Positions 24,184-34,491 of a DNA stretch of 64,000 nucleotides are shown here, piece by piece. Position 1 is the first letter of the stretch. The number at the start of each line of letters is the position of its first letter. The notes below the pieces were generated by a model. The model did no database searches and had not been told where the DNA came from. It worked only from the letters and a program-made list of their open reading frames with translations. The stretch is from positions 1 through 64,000 of the forward strand of contig JANQSC010000016.1 of assembly GCA_028284235.1 (NCBI GenBank). The letters are read 5' to 3'. This stretch comes from Opitutaceae bacterium (GTDB lineage Bacteria; Verrucomicrobiota; Verrucomicrobiia; Opitutales; Opitutaceae). Position numbers and translations under genes: made by a program.

Positions 24184-26886
24184 TCACGATTCCGCCAGAG
24201 CTTTCATGGGGGATACTCGGATAGCCCTTCGAACGGGGATCCCGAAGGAAAACAGAGCGGCGAAGACCATTACGACGACAACAGTCGGGTACGCGTAACC
24301 GATCGGCAGTTCATCGGTGTTTAGAACATTCCCCAAATGCGCCGATACGAAATGACCTGCCACCATCCCCAGCAAACAACCGACACTTAACCCGAGCCAG
24401 TTCTGTTGTAGCGCCAACTTGGCGATCGACAGATTATCTGAGCCCAACGCTCGACGAATCCCAATTTCCCTCGTCTTCTGCCGCGTCGCAAAACTTACCA
24501 CCGCATAGACACCAATCGTAGCCTTAAAAAGGGCGGCGACACCAAAGACGAAGAACAAGGAGGTGATGACCGACTGGCCCACAAGTAGCCGATCATTGAA
24601 TTCTCGAATCGTTTGGATGTCCATAGGCATTAGATAGGGAGCCACGTGCTCCACCGATCGACGCAAGTCATTGATGTAGTTCTTAACGTCACCTTCTCCT
24701 GTCACCAACAGATTGATGAACCGGGCGTCCGACTGTTGAAAAGGTCTATAAACAAAATGGAACTTTTCTATTCGTTCTCCAGGTATACGGGGTGGAAGTA
24801 TGTCCGGAGCGATCCCCACAATCTTGACCCAAGGCAGCTCATCAGGATTGGAAGCATATTCCCGAAAAGCCCTACTGCTTCCGATACGTATCATTTTCCC
24901 TACGGCGTCCCCTTCGGGCCAAAAGCGATCGGCGAGCGTTTTGTTTATGATACAAACGGGTTCGCTATCTTTCGTGTCAAACTGATTGAACATCCGGCCT
25001 CGAAGTGGCGCTTCTCCAAAGATGTCAAAGAAACCGGGAAGTATTCCAGATCTCACCGCTGACGGCCGATCCTCGGGAACATCGTACGCCTCTCCTAAGA
25101 TTTCGAAGGGCAGAGTACTGTCAAACCGCGCGCCATTCATGGTTGTCACTTCGACATCCCTGACGCCAGGAACTCCTTTCAGTTCCTCTCGAAAGTCCTC
25201 GATGAAGGCATGGACTGCTTCCATTTCGCCATACCGAACATCCAGGACAATGGAAGACATCAGTACCTTGTCGGTATCGTAAGGAAAATCTCGGCGATCC
25301 ATTCGGATACTGATGATTATCATAACGATCGCTGTGAAAACCAATAGGCTCGAGAACACAACTTGCATTACGACGAGAGCTTTCGAAAGGCGGCCGATAA
25401 AATATCCGGACGAGGTACGAGTATCATCTTTTACAATACCGTAGCTTGCGGATTTGGAAGCTCGCACGGCCGGAATCAAACTAGAGACAATAGCGGCTCC
25501 AACCGTAACGGAAACAGCGAAGGCAATCACCCTGCCATCCATATTCATATGCCACCAGAAATAGAGATCCTCCTGACTGATGCGCTCCCAGACGTAGTCG
25601 CTTCCCCAAGAAGCCAACCAGAGGCCCAACCCAAGTCCGCATGCAGAGATGATAAAACCATCCACCAAAACCTGAACAATCAAATGCGACCGGGAAGCCC
25701 CAAGAACACTTCTCAACGCAAGCTCGCCACTTCGTTTAGATGCCCGAGCCATAATTAGATTAAAGACATTTACGCAGGCCACCAGCAAAACGAGGGTTGA
25801 GCAGACCAGCATAGCAAATAATAGATTGCTGAATTGATCTCCCAACGCCTCCTCCTCAAAGGGCTTCATGGCAACCCTTGTTTTAAACTCGTTGGTTTCG
25901 GGATGCTGGTCGGCGAAGCGACCCGCCAATAGGTCCAATTCCGTTTGAGCTTGGGCCCGAGTAAATCGTTCGTCGATGACCCCGACGACGTCTAGTGAAG
26001 GACCGCGATTACGCCCGAGCCTGAGCGACCATTGCCAGTAGGATGGAAACCATACGTCTTGGTCTCTAGGAAAGCTGAATCCTTCGGGCATAACGCCGAT
26101 TACCTCATATAGGATGCCATCCAAATAGATATTCGATCCAACGGCATCCCTGTCACCGCTAAACTGCTCTTGCCAGATCGAGTGTGAAATAACTGCAATT
26201 CCGGGAGACCCGCTTCCACCAGGAATCTCATCGCTTTGATTGTATGTTCTTCCCAAAAGCGGCGGAACGCCGATCGTATCAAAAAAGCTCCAGGACGTCT
26301 CGCAATTGGAATATTGTTTGTTGAAACTTTCTCCTGAAGGATTATGCAAAGCGACTTCCTGAGAGCGAAAACCCGCTATATGCTTAAAAGACTGTAACTC
26401 TTTTTCAAATACCAAGTAGTCCTCTGGAATGATACCATCATCACTCCCCACGCCTGGTCCTTGAGCCCACTCCAAGTGAAGCATTTTTTCAGACGACCCC
26501 GTGTCTACCTTGCTCCAAAGAAATCCGTTCACATAGGTGAATATGGTAATTGTAACCCCAAGGCCGATTGCCATCAACAACACCGCCATCACGCTCGATC
26601 CCCAGTTCAACCGCATCAGCCGGAGTCCAAACCTGATGTCGCGAATCAACTCGGCAACTATCCGTGTACCCCAGGAATCACGGCAGTCCTCTTTGAGTTT
26701 TTCGGTTGAACCAAATCGTTTTAGAGCCGCTTTCTTCGCAGCCTCAGGCGACATGCCTGCTTCAATATTCCTTTCCGTGAGAAGCTCAATATGTCCCTGA
26801 ATTTCGAGGTCCAGTTCATGCTGTCTACGACTCCTTCTGAAAAGTGAAGTCGATCGGTTCAGGAACTGTTGAACGAGACGGTACAT
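24184..26886 (-). CDS. ADOP-type ABC transporter permease (MacB/FtsX family)
   Basis: This 900-residue protein has the layout of the ADOP permeases found in Acidobacteria and Verrucomicrobia. There is an N-terminal permease-prefix domain (ELDLEIQGHIELL, then SPEAAKKAALKRFG), then two FtsX/MacB modules, each with a large periplasmic MacB-core domain. Conserved segments such as GELALRSVLGASRSHLIVQ and TREIGIRRALGSDNLSIAK are the coupling loops. It starts at ATG 26886, 10 bp after the PadR stop. No ATPase gene is adjacent, so it must borrow one encoded elsewhere, or act alone as is often seen in this group. The substrate is unknown. Confidence 0.88.
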   Translation of the reverse strand: MYRLVQQFLNRSTSLFRRSRRQHELDLEIQGHIELLTERNIEAGMSPEAAKKAALKRFGSTEKLKEDCRDSWGTRIVAELIRDIRFGLRLMRLNWGSSVMAVLLMAIGLGVTITIFTYVNGFLWSKVDTGSSEKMLHLEWAQGPGVGSDDGIIPEDYLVFEKELQSFKHIAGFRSQEVALHNPSGESFNKQYSNCETSWSFFDTIGVPPLLGRTYNQSDEIPGGSGSPGIAVISHSIWQEQFSGDRDAVGSNIYLDGILYEVIGVMPEGFSFPRDQDVWFPSYWQWSLRLGRNRGPSLDVVGVIDERFTRAQAQTELDLLAGRFADQHPETNEFKTRVAMKPFEEEALGDQFSNLLFAMLVCSTLVLLVACVNVFNLIMARASKRSGELALRSVLGASRSHLIVQVLVDGFIISACGLGLGLWLASWGSDYVWERISQEDLYFWWHMNMDGRVIAFAVSVTVGAAIVSSLIPAVRASKSASYGIVKDDTRTSSGYFIGRLSKALVVMQVVFSSLLVFTAIVMIIISIRMDRRDFPYDTDKVLMSSIVLDVRYGEMEAVHAFIEDFREELKGVPGVRDVEVTTMNGARFDSTLPFEILGEAYDVPEDRPSAVRSGILPGFFDIFGEAPLRGRMFNQFDTKDSEPVCIINKTLADRFWPEGDAVGKMIRIGSSRAFREYASNPDELPWVKIVGIAPDILPPRIPGERIEKFHFVYRPFQQSDARFINLLVTGEGDVKNYINDLRRSVEHVAPYLMPMDIQTIREFNDRLLVGQSVITSLFFVFGVAALFKATIGVYAVVSFATRQKTREIGIRRALGSDNLSIAKLALQQNWLGLSVGCLLGMVAGHFVSAHLGNVLNTDELPIGYAYPTVVVVMVFAALFSFGIPVRRAIRVSPMKALAES

Positions 26887-26896
26887 GCTTGTGGCG

Positions 26897-27229
26897 CTAT
26901 GCGTTGCCAAGGACGGTGTTTACCGCATTGGAATAGGATTCCCACAGTTTCGTCTCTTCCTCCAAGGCGCGCTTCCCGGCTGCTGACAGCGTATACACTT
27001 TCATCGGCCGTTTGGATCCCTGAAGTTCCCATTTGGACTTGATGAACGCTCGGTCCTCCAATCGGTGTAAAGCGGGGTACAACGAGCCCTGTTGCACTTT
27101 CAACACATTTTCACTGACCAGCTCAATCCGGCGAGCAATCCCATATCCATGGAGTGAACCTGTTGAGAGAATGCGCAAGATCAGCAAATCCAGCGTTCCT
27201 TGGAGTAGATCTTTTTTCTGTTTTACCAT
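26897..27229 (-). CDS. PadR-family transcriptional regulator
   Basis: This 110-residue winged-helix protein shows the PadR signature: KKDLLQGTLDLLILRILSTGSLHGYGIARRIE, QQGSLYPALHRLEDRAFIKSKW and the KVYTLSAAGKRALEEE tail. The ATG at 27229 (MVKQKKDLL) is the usual family start, and the upstream part of the frame is unrelated. PadR regulators of this short type commonly sit before ADOP permeases and control them, which fits the arrangement here. No clear palindrome stands out in the leader. Confidence 0.9.
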   Translation of the reverse strand: MVKQKKDLLQGTLDLLILRILSTGSLHGYGIARRIELVSENVLKVQQGSLYPALHRLEDRAFIKSKWELQGSKRPMKVYTLSAAGKRALEEETKLWESYSNAVNTVLGNA

Positions 27230-27671
27230 AATAGGTAGATTGTCTTTTATGTAGAAAGACTTACTATAATGATTGTCAAGGCATTTCTTCATCTCAAACT
27301 TCCCAAAGCGACGCCATTTATGTAGCTCTTTTGGCAATAGCGTTGCGCGACTTGGCCGAAGACTCACTCAGCTGACTTCAGGTTATTCCTCTCGGAACCC
27401 GAGCGTCAGACAGCTTCAATAATTGCCACTATCGCTTTCTAGTGGCTGTCCGTTGATTCATTCCACGATGCGACAACGCGGGCCAAGTCGAGATCATCCA
27501 AGCCAAGTTTTTGCGGGGCTATTTGTGTGTTCCGGACGCCGTCGATATCGTAAGTATACAGAATATCAGTATCTTGCGAATTCGAAACTTGGGGTTCGAC
27601 GGAGCGAGCCTCATTGATCTTACATCGCGGCGCGGCGCAAGCGCCGGCCCTACGATCGCCCCACTCCCTTG
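27230..27671. other. Intergenic region with a REP-like copy
   Basis: This 442-bp gap lies upstream of the PadR gene and downstream of the MFS gene. The stretch near 27230-27290 is AT-rich and probably holds the padR promoter. A REP-like repeat lies at 27626-27653 close to the MFS stop codon. The open frames crossing the region are shadows. Confidence 0.6.
27626..27653. repeat. REP-like 28-bp repeat copy
   Basis: CGCGGCGCGGCGCAAGCGCC followed by GGCCCTAC matches the copies at 20947-20974 and 1507-1534 with a few changes. It sits about 20 bp past the stop codon of the MFS gene and can form a hairpin through its GGCGC-AA-GCGCC core. Confidence 0.72.
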
Positions 27672-28871
27672 TCAACCCGCCGCAACGCGGCGGCGTTCTT
27701 TTCGCATCAGCCAAATCGAGCCGGCGGCGGCGACGATCACTCCGGGCATGCAGGTCCAGATGAGCGTATTCCAGCCGAACCCGAACAGGAACCAAGCGGC
27801 GCCGACCGATCCCAAGCCTTGAGCGCCGAAAACGATAAAGTCGTTCACCGCCTGCACTTTGAATCGCTCCGATTCCCGGTACACTTGCGGCAGTAACGCC
27901 GTCCCGCCCATGAAAAGAAAATTCCAGCCGACGCCGAGCGCGATCAGCGCTCCCCAAAAATGGACCAGTTCCTGACCCCTCAGGCTGATCAGCATCATTC
28001 CGCCAAACAACGCCGTTCCCGCCAGGAGCATGGGTCCTATCCCAAAGCGCTTCATCAGCAGTCCGCCCACCAAACTCGGCAGGAACATCGAAGCGATGTG
28101 GCCTTGGATCACCTGCTTTGTACTGGTCAGGTCAATACCGCAAATCTCGTGCATGTTTAGCGGCGTCGCCGTCATGACCAAGCTCATGAGACCGTATCCG
28201 ATCGCGCTCGCGCCAACCGCGACGCTGAAAAGCGGATTCACGGCGATCGCGCTCAGCGAGCGCGGCGTCTCTTTGCTCGTTGTCTCCGTGACAATCGGCT
28301 CCTTAAACAGGGCGAACAGCGACATCGACAGAACAACCACCACTCCCTGCAACAAAAACGAGCCCGCGTATCCAAAAGGCGCATTCAGCATATCTTTCCC
28401 CGCCAAACCTAACTCGGGACCGAGAAAGGCCGCCACCAACCCTCCGAGCATCAAAACTGAAAGGGCGACCGGGTAGTCGCTCGGGTCCCGCAAACTCTCG
28501 TACGCCGCGAAGCGAAACTGGGCGGCGAAGGCCATGTTCACCCCCATCACCGTCGCCGCCACGAAGTACAGCCAGAAACTGCCTAGCATCGCCGCGGTCG
28601 TGCCGAGCGCCGCTCCGAGCAAGGCGAATCCAAAACCCACATACGAGCCGCGCTTTCTTCCCAAACGTTTCATTGTCAGCGCCGCTGGAATCGACGAGCA
28701 CGCCGTCCCGAGAATAAACCCGGACAGCGGCAATGTCGCCCATTCGGGCGACGGCGCCAGCTCGCGACCCAGCAATCCCCCGACAAATATGAGCAGCGGC
28801 GACGCAGTCATGGACAGGGCCTGGCAGATCGAGAGGATCCAGATGTTCGGTGGAAGGCGTTTCAGAGACAT
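27672..28871 (-). CDS. Major facilitator superfamily transporter
   Basis: This 399-residue membrane protein has about 12 hydrophobic helices in two halves. The loop after helix 2 reads MKRLGRKRGSYVGF, the R-x-G-R-K/R-x-x motif A of MFS carriers, with a matching LLMKRFG in the second half. The ATG at 28871 follows GAGGA at good spacing; the longer frame is unrelated sequence. It is divergent from the S9 peptidase gene with 94 bp between the starts. The substrate cannot be told; the general look is of a drug or metabolite exporter. Confidence 0.85.
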   Translation of the reverse strand: MSLKRLPPNIWILSICQALSMTASPLLIFVGGLLGRELAPSPEWATLPLSGFILGTACSSIPAALTMKRLGRKRGSYVGFGFALLGAALGTTAAMLGSFWLYFVAATVMGVNMAFAAQFRFAAYESLRDPSDYPVALSVLMLGGLVAAFLGPELGLAGKDMLNAPFGYAGSFLLQGVVVVLSMSLFALFKEPIVTETTSKETPRSLSAIAVNPLFSVAVGASAIGYGLMSLVMTATPLNMHEICGIDLTSTKQVIQGHIASMFLPSLVGGLLMKRFGIGPMLLAGTALFGGMMLISLRGQELVHFWGALIALGVGWNFLFMGGTALLPQVYRESERFKVQAVNDFIVFGAQGLGSVGAAWFLFGFGWNTLIWTCMPGVIVAAAGSIWLMRKERRRVAAG

Positions 28872-28965
28872 AGGGCATCCTCGTAATGACTCGCCGCCTC
28901 TCGCCGATCGAGGAAATTGTTTTCCAATTGCCAAAAACCAAAGTTCCCCCCTAGCATTATTACTG

Positions 28966-31011
28966 ATGTCGCGTCTGTTAATCCCCAGCGTTGCCCTCCT
29001 AGAGCGTCAGTCGATTGCGAAACGAGTGGCGAGGGTCTGGCTCGCTTGTTTCGCCAGCGCCGCGGCAACTGCCCAATTCGATTTCGACGTCCTCGACAAA
29101 CTCTATCCAGAGGACTTCTTCCAGCCCCCCGCCATTTCGCAGCTCACGCTTTCCCCGTCCGGCTCCCAGTATGTCTACGCCTACTCGAAAGACCGGGTAA
29201 ACAGCCTGCAAGTCGTCGATCTCGAGACCGGTGAGAAACGGCCTTTTGTCGGAAAGAACATCACCGATGCCTTCGTAAGTTTCATCGCGTGGAAAAACGA
29301 AAACCAAATCGTCTTTCAGACCTCTGATGGCAACGTGTTCAATTTAGACCTGAAGAAAGGCAAACGGGACCTGATATTCGACGCGGATCGCTACGTCTAT
29401 TTCTTCAACGCAATTTTCTGGGGGAACTTCTCCTATCCCCGCATCGTCTCCCTCCTCCCCAACGACCCGAAGAACATTCTCGTGGCCGCGTTCAACGAGA
29501 ACGGAAGCCGGGTCGTCTACAAAATCCCGCTTGCGGCGGGAAAAACCGGAAAACACAAAGTACACGTAAAACCCACGCGGGGAATCAACAGCTGGTACTC
29601 CGACTTGGATGGCGAAGTACGACTGGGCATCAAGAGCGACGAAAACGGGCACGCCTTTTTCTTTCGACCGGAGAAATCCAATAACTGGATACCACTCAAC
29701 AAACTCTTCGACGAGGATTCCGCAGTCGATCTCAGCCTCAATCGAAGCAACTTCCTAAATCGTCGCGACTATTTCGCAGGATTCAAATACGACTCCAATT
29801 CACTCTACATCGCCTCCAACCGCAAATCCGACACCATCACGCTCTACGAGTACGATATGGACACTGGCTCGGTCGTGTCCGAGGTTGCTCGGGACCCCGA
29901 ATACGACTTTTTCGACATTTCCCAAACCGCACCCCAACTCTGGGTCAGCTCGAAACGGAGAAAAACGATTGGAATTCCTTACGAGACCGACACCTACGCG
30001 GTTCATTGGCTCGACGACGAATTCAAGCGCGTCCAGGAAAAGGTGGACAGCCACCTGCCCGAATCCGTCAATCGCTTCACCAGTTGGAACTACGACGAAA
30101 CGAAATTCATAGTCGTCGCGATTCGCTCCGACAAGCCGCACGAGTATTTTCTGTACGACACCCCAAGCGACACTCTCAAATCCCTCGGCGGCCAAAACGA
30201 GACTCTCAAGAACAAGACCCTATTCAAAACTCAGCCCATAACGCTCGAGAATCGAGACGGACTCACCCTTCGCGGCTACCTGACCTTGGCCGATTCCCAA
30301 GCGGACCGGCCCGCGCCTCTCGTCATGATGCCTCACGGCGGACCTTGGGCGCGCGACAGTTTTGGATACGACCCGTCAATTCAATGGCTCGCCTACAACG
30401 GGTACAGCGTCCTCCAAGTAAATTTCCGCGGATCCATCGGTTTCGGCTACGACCACTACATCGCATCCCGCCAGGACTTTGGCTGGGGAATTCAAAAAGA
30501 CATCAGCGACACCGTTGACTGGGCCGTTGCCCAAGGGCACGCGTCCAGCGACAACATTGCCATAATGGGATTCAGCTATGGAGGCTACGCAACTCTACTC
30601 GCGCTCGCCAATCAGCCCGGAAAATACCGCTGCGGCATCGCCATGGCTGGTGTCTACGATCTCGTGCAAACCTCCAAGAGTTTGAAGTCGGGAGGGTATT
30701 CGGGAATCGCCTACGAGCATTTTCGAGAGATGGTCGGACGCGAATGGAAAGACCGGGACACGCTGCGCAGCATTTCCCCCGTGTTCCTCGCCGACCAAAT
30801 CGAGGAGCCCGTCCTTCTCGTCCACGGCAAACTCGATGTCGTCGCCAACTATGAGCAATCGGAAGCGATGCAAGCCGCTTTGGAGAAATCGGGGAAATCG
30901 AACGAACTCATCTCGATCCAGGACGAAGGGCATGGATTCTACCGGCCTCGGAACCAAATCGAAGCCTACGGTTCCGCCGTAGAGTTTTTAGACAAGCACA
31001 TGTCGAAATAG
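28966..31011 (+). CDS. S9-family prolyl-oligopeptidase-like serine peptidase
   Basis: This 681-residue secreted enzyme has a signal peptide (VWLACFASAAATA), a beta-propeller of about 400 residues and a C-terminal alpha/beta-hydrolase. The catalytic triad is visible: Ser537 in GFSYGGYA, Asp624 in HGKLDVV and His656 in DEGHGF. The oxyanion strand MPHGGPWARD precedes it, and NGYSVLQVNFRGSIGFG is typical of S9C acylaminoacyl-peptidase-like enzymes. The ATG at 28966 gives a proper signal peptide; the longer frame is antisense shadow of the MFS gene. It probably degrades peptides in the periplasm or outside. The Sel1 lipoprotein gene follows after 12 bp. Confidence 0.9.
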   Translation: MSRLLIPSVALLERQSIAKRVARVWLACFASAAATAQFDFDVLDKLYPEDFFQPPAISQLTLSPSGSQYVYAYSKDRVNSLQVVDLETGEKRPFVGKNITDAFVSFIAWKNENQIVFQTSDGNVFNLDLKKGKRDLIFDADRYVYFFNAIFWGNFSYPRIVSLLPNDPKNILVAAFNENGSRVVYKIPLAAGKTGKHKVHVKPTRGINSWYSDLDGEVRLGIKSDENGHAFFFRPEKSNNWIPLNKLFDEDSAVDLSLNRSNFLNRRDYFAGFKYDSNSLYIASNRKSDTITLYEYDMDTGSVVSEVARDPEYDFFDISQTAPQLWVSSKRRKTIGIPYETDTYAVHWLDDEFKRVQEKVDSHLPESVNRFTSWNYDETKFIVVAIRSDKPHEYFLYDTPSDTLKSLGGQNETLKNKTLFKTQPITLENRDGLTLRGYLTLADSQADRPAPLVMMPHGGPWARDSFGYDPSIQWLAYNGYSVLQVNFRGSIGFGYDHYIASRQDFGWGIQKDISDTVDWAVAQGHASSDNIAIMGFSYGGYATLLALANQPGKYRCGIAMAGVYDLVQTSKSLKSGGYSGIAYEHFREMVGREWKDRDTLRSISPVFLADQIEEPVLLVHGKLDVVANYEQSEAMQAALEKSGKSNELISIQDEGHGFYRPRNQIEAYGSAVEFLDKHMSK

Positions 31012-31023
31012 AGCATTGGAAAA

Positions 31024-34000
31024 ATGAAAACCAAACTAAAAATCCTCGTGTTCCTGCTCCCGCTGTTCCTGTTCGGCTGCGCCCCCCAGGACACACGCGA
31101 CCCGCTGCTAATCGAAGCGGAAAATGGAGACGCGCAAGCCCAGTTCGACTGGGCCGCCCAACTCCAGCAAGCCGAACCCGCGCCCGAGTCACGGGACGAG
31201 ATCAAGCGCTGGCTTTCCCAGTCCGCGACCGGTGGCCACCTACCGGCCCGTATCCAACTTTCGAATCTGCAAGTAAGCGGCTACTTCGGCGAGAGCGAAA
31301 TTCCGGAAGGCGTCGAAGGGATCGCGGCGCTTGCCGGCGACGGCATCGCTGAAAGCCAAACTCAGTACGCGCGAATGCTCGAAGACGGAGTCCACGTCGA
31401 GAGGGACGCCGCGCAAGCGCTCGCGCTCTACCAAAAAGCGTCCGAGCAAAACGAGCCCTACGCTCTCTTCAGAGTCGCCAAGAAAGACCTCGAGGAAAAA
31501 GGAGACACGCTCAACCGCAGCCAGGAGCTACGTCTCGAGTCCATGCTCACGAAAGCGGGCGAAGGCGGCATAGCGGAAGCGTACTACTTTCTCGGGACGC
31601 GCGCAGAGGGCGACGAGGACCTCAAGACCGCCGAGGAATGGTACTACAAGGCGGCCAAGCTAGACCATCCGCAAAGCATGTATCGATCCGGGGTCGCCTA
31701 TCAGCGTCTCAGGCATCACCCAACCTACGCGCCGCTCGGTTTCGAATTTCTTTCCAAAGCCTTCGAAGCAGGCGCCATCGACGCGGCGTTCGCTCTCGGC
31801 CTATCGTATAAAAACGGATACGGCGTCAACGTGGACGAATCGAAGTACCGAGAACTTAACCTCATCGCCGCCGCCCTGAAGAACCAAAAAGCGATCGACC
31901 CAATCATTCTGGAGATTTTCAAGAAGAAAGAATGGACCTACGACGACCAAGTTGAGAGCGCCTTTTGGATGAACTGGTCCCCATCCCTTGAGATCAAAGT
32001 CAGACTGGCCATAAGCGACCGGATTACCTACACCGACGATCTCTTTTTCAATCAAGTGAAGTACCGGGCAGACCAAATGCGTCTGATGGCGAAATCCTAT
32101 CGTTCCAAATACCAGCCTGGCGAACCGCCCCTCACACCTGACGAGCAACGCATCATAGACACGCCTTACTCCGCAAGATACGGCCCTCTCGAGGAGCAGT
32201 TCCTTCAAGCGCGTTCCGGTCCAGATGGCAAAGAACAGCTCTCGTTCGCCCAGTCGCTTCTGGACTCCGAGGATCCGACTTTTGACGACAACGAAGTCCT
32301 CGAGTGGATACGAACTGCGCTTCGACTCGGCAATGGCGACGCCGGTTTCTTCGCGTATCAAAAACACTTGGACGGCGTATTCGAACTGGAAACGGCAGAA
32401 GCGGAACAGTTCCTCTCCGACGCCGCTGGATTTGGTCATGCGGAAGCCATGTACGTCAAGGCAAAGAACATTCTCGAAACGGCCGCTAGCGAACTTAAAG
32501 ACAGCCAAGCAGTGAGGCTTCTCCTCGGCGCCTCCGAAAAAGACCACGGGCCCGCCACGACCCTGGCCAAGCAGTTGCTATCGGAAGAACGCGGAATCGA
32601 CTTAAGAGATTCGCGCAGCCGCGCCATCGTTGAAACCATGGCTTCGGAAGGGAACGACCGATTCAAGTACTTGCTCGCATTCGATGCGCTCAAATTAATC
32701 GAAGCCAAATCCAATATTAGCAGCTTCCCCAAACCTGGAAACATCGCTTCCGAGCTAATCCGATACGAGCGTGATAAAGGCGACGACGTGACAATTAGGT
32801 CCAGCAAAACGCTTGTCGCGAGAACGCGCGAGCGAACGCATCCGGAAAATGGCGACGCGAATATCAGAGCGGAAGCCCAGAAGATCTTCGATCTCGCCGC
32901 GGAAGGCAACCGAGACGCGAAGATGCTCACCGCTACCTGGCAGTTCTATGGATTCCATAGCGAAACGGACCAGAAGTCCGCCGCAGCCACGTGGGACGAA
33001 CTCCATAGTCAAGAGCCGACGGAAGCGACAAAGCTGATAAACGGTATTCGACACTATGTCGGCTTCGAATCGGACTACGACCTGTTGAAGTCCACGCAAT
33101 TGGTTCGAGAGTCCGCCGAGGATGGGAACACATATGCCCAGGCGCTATTCTCCGATCTCGACTCGAGCATTGAGCCCTATGAGACGGTTCTCGACACGGT
33201 CTACCGGGCGACAAAACTAAACGATAACGAAGCAATGCTGCGGCTGAGCATGCACTATAAAAACCACAAGCGCTATTCCTTGGAAGAGAAAGAGGCCGGA
33301 TACCTGAAGTGGATCGGGGAAGCCGCTAAAAATGGAAGCGCGGAAGGAATGGCCGCGATTGGCGTCGCATTCTTGACCGGAGACGGAGTGGAAAAAAACG
33401 AAACCCGCGGCATCCGCTATCTCGAGGAAAGCGCGAAACTGGGAGACGCCGAAGCTCAATACAACGCCGGATTAGCGTTCGCTTCCGGGGAGCATATCCC
33501 CAAAGACATCGATAAAGCCCTCGGATATCTGAGAATGGCAGCGGCTCAAGAGCACGTCAAAGCCATAAACTTGGTCAGCTCGATCGAGTCGATAGCCGGT
33601 GTGTCCGACGGCGACCTCAACGAGGACCATGCGATTCTAAACGCTATCATATCCTCAGCCATGGATCACGACTACTTTCCGATTAGGCCTTTCGGCGTAG
33701 TGGATGGGGAACTACGACTGATCGTCGACTCCAAGTCGAAACGTGGAGCGTACGAACAAAACGGACAAATCAAGACCCTGAACAAGAAAACGCCCTACGT
33801 GTTTCTGGCCGACGACAAATTTAGCGACGCAAAAATAGAGCTTTCGAAACTGATCTCCGAAGCGCCTGTCGTGTCGACCGAAAACGGCATGGTGTTCACT
33901 GGACTCGACCCCGCTGTTTCCTTCTACTACAAGTCAAACACCGCCCTGGAAAACTGCCTGTGCCTTCTCGTCGTGCGAAATAGCGACGGCGAATTCACCT

Positions 34001-34470
34001 ATAACTGGAGGCGGATTGGGAAAGTGGTCCCCGAGCGGGAATACCGGACCAAGTTCGGGCTCGACGACTATTTCTTTGAGTTGGACGATCTCGCCCTCTA
34101 CTTTTTCGACGGAGGACAGGAAGTCCTCACAGACGCGCGGCGGCAGCTGCAGTTTTTTACGCGGACCGACCTGGAGCGCTTCACAAAATCCCGCAACAAG
34201 CGCATCGAGGAGCCGTCGGACAATCCTCCCAACCCGGCCCCTTACCGGTCCATTGACTCCTACCTCTATGGTTTCACCAGCTCGAACGCTGGAGTGAAAG
34301 TCAATTTCACATTCACCCCGCTCGGGTTCATTCAGGACATTGAAATCGAGAACGCCAAGGATCGAAAGACGAAGTCGGAACTGCTCTACCAATTGAGCAA
34401 AGTCACACTGTATCCGAAAATCGTCGACGGCGAATACGTAAAGACAAACATCACCACTACTCTGAGATAG
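31024..34470 (+). CDS. Large Sel1-repeat lipoprotein
   Basis: This 1148-residue protein starts with a lipoprotein signal ending in LFLFGC (lipidated Cys19). Sel1-like helical repeats run through the first ~850 residues, for example EGIAALAGDGIAESQTQYARMLEDG and RGIRYLEESAKLGDAEAQYNAG. Such solenoids bind partner proteins. The last ~280 residues are a different, mixed domain (VFLADDKFSDAKIEL and on) that I do not recognise. It follows the S9 peptidase at 12 bp and is likely co-transcribed, so it may tether or regulate an envelope activity. The length is far above that of usual Sel1 proteins. Confidence 0.88.
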   Translation: MKTKLKILVFLLPLFLFGCAPQDTRDPLLIEAENGDAQAQFDWAAQLQQAEPAPESRDEIKRWLSQSATGGHLPARIQLSNLQVSGYFGESEIPEGVEGIAALAGDGIAESQTQYARMLEDGVHVERDAAQALALYQKASEQNEPYALFRVAKKDLEEKGDTLNRSQELRLESMLTKAGEGGIAEAYYFLGTRAEGDEDLKTAEEWYYKAAKLDHPQSMYRSGVAYQRLRHHPTYAPLGFEFLSKAFEAGAIDAAFALGLSYKNGYGVNVDESKYRELNLIAAALKNQKAIDPIILEIFKKKEWTYDDQVESAFWMNWSPSLEIKVRLAISDRITYTDDLFFNQVKYRADQMRLMAKSYRSKYQPGEPPLTPDEQRIIDTPYSARYGPLEEQFLQARSGPDGKEQLSFAQSLLDSEDPTFDDNEVLEWIRTALRLGNGDAGFFAYQKHLDGVFELETAEAEQFLSDAAGFGHAEAMYVKAKNILETAASELKDSQAVRLLLGASEKDHGPATTLAKQLLSEERGIDLRDSRSRAIVETMASEGNDRFKYLLAFDALKLIEAKSNISSFPKPGNIASELIRYERDKGDDVTIRSSKTLVARTRERTHPENGDANIRAEAQKIFDLAAEGNRDAKMLTATWQFYGFHSETDQKSAAATWDELHSQEPTEATKLINGIRHYVGFESDYDLLKSTQLVRESAEDGNTYAQALFSDLDSSIEPYETVLDTVYRATKLNDNEAMLRLSMHYKNHKRYSLEEKEAGYLKWIGEAAKNGSAEGMAAIGVAFLTGDGVEKNETRGIRYLEESAKLGDAEAQYNAGLAFASGEHIPKDIDKALGYLRMAAAQEHVKAINLVSSIESIAGVSDGDLNEDHAILNAIISSAMDHDYFPIRPFGVVDGELRLIVDSKSKRGAYEQNGQIKTLNKKTPYVFLADDKFSDAKIELSKLISEAPVVSTENGMVFTGLDPAVSFYYKSNTALENCLCLLVVRNSDGEFTYNWRRIGKVVPEREYRTKFGLDDYFFELDDLALYFFDGGQEVLTDARRQLQFFTRTDLERFTKSRNKRIEEPSDNPPNPAPYRSIDSYLYGFTSSNAGVKVNFTFTPLGFIQDIEIENAKDRKTKSELLYQLSKVTLYPKIVDGEYVKTNITTTLR

Positions 34471-34491
34471 AGCCGTCGCGGATCGACATCA

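Noticed and set aside
24184..26886. Second gene for an ADOP partner ATPase
   Set aside because: I looked for an ABC ATPase on either side of the permease; none is present between 21.2 and 28.9 kb.
27439..27957. 172-codon minus-strand frame in front of PadR
   Set aside because: Its right half is a shadow of the MFS gene and its left half covers the REP-like repeat; the arginine-rich product looks artificial.
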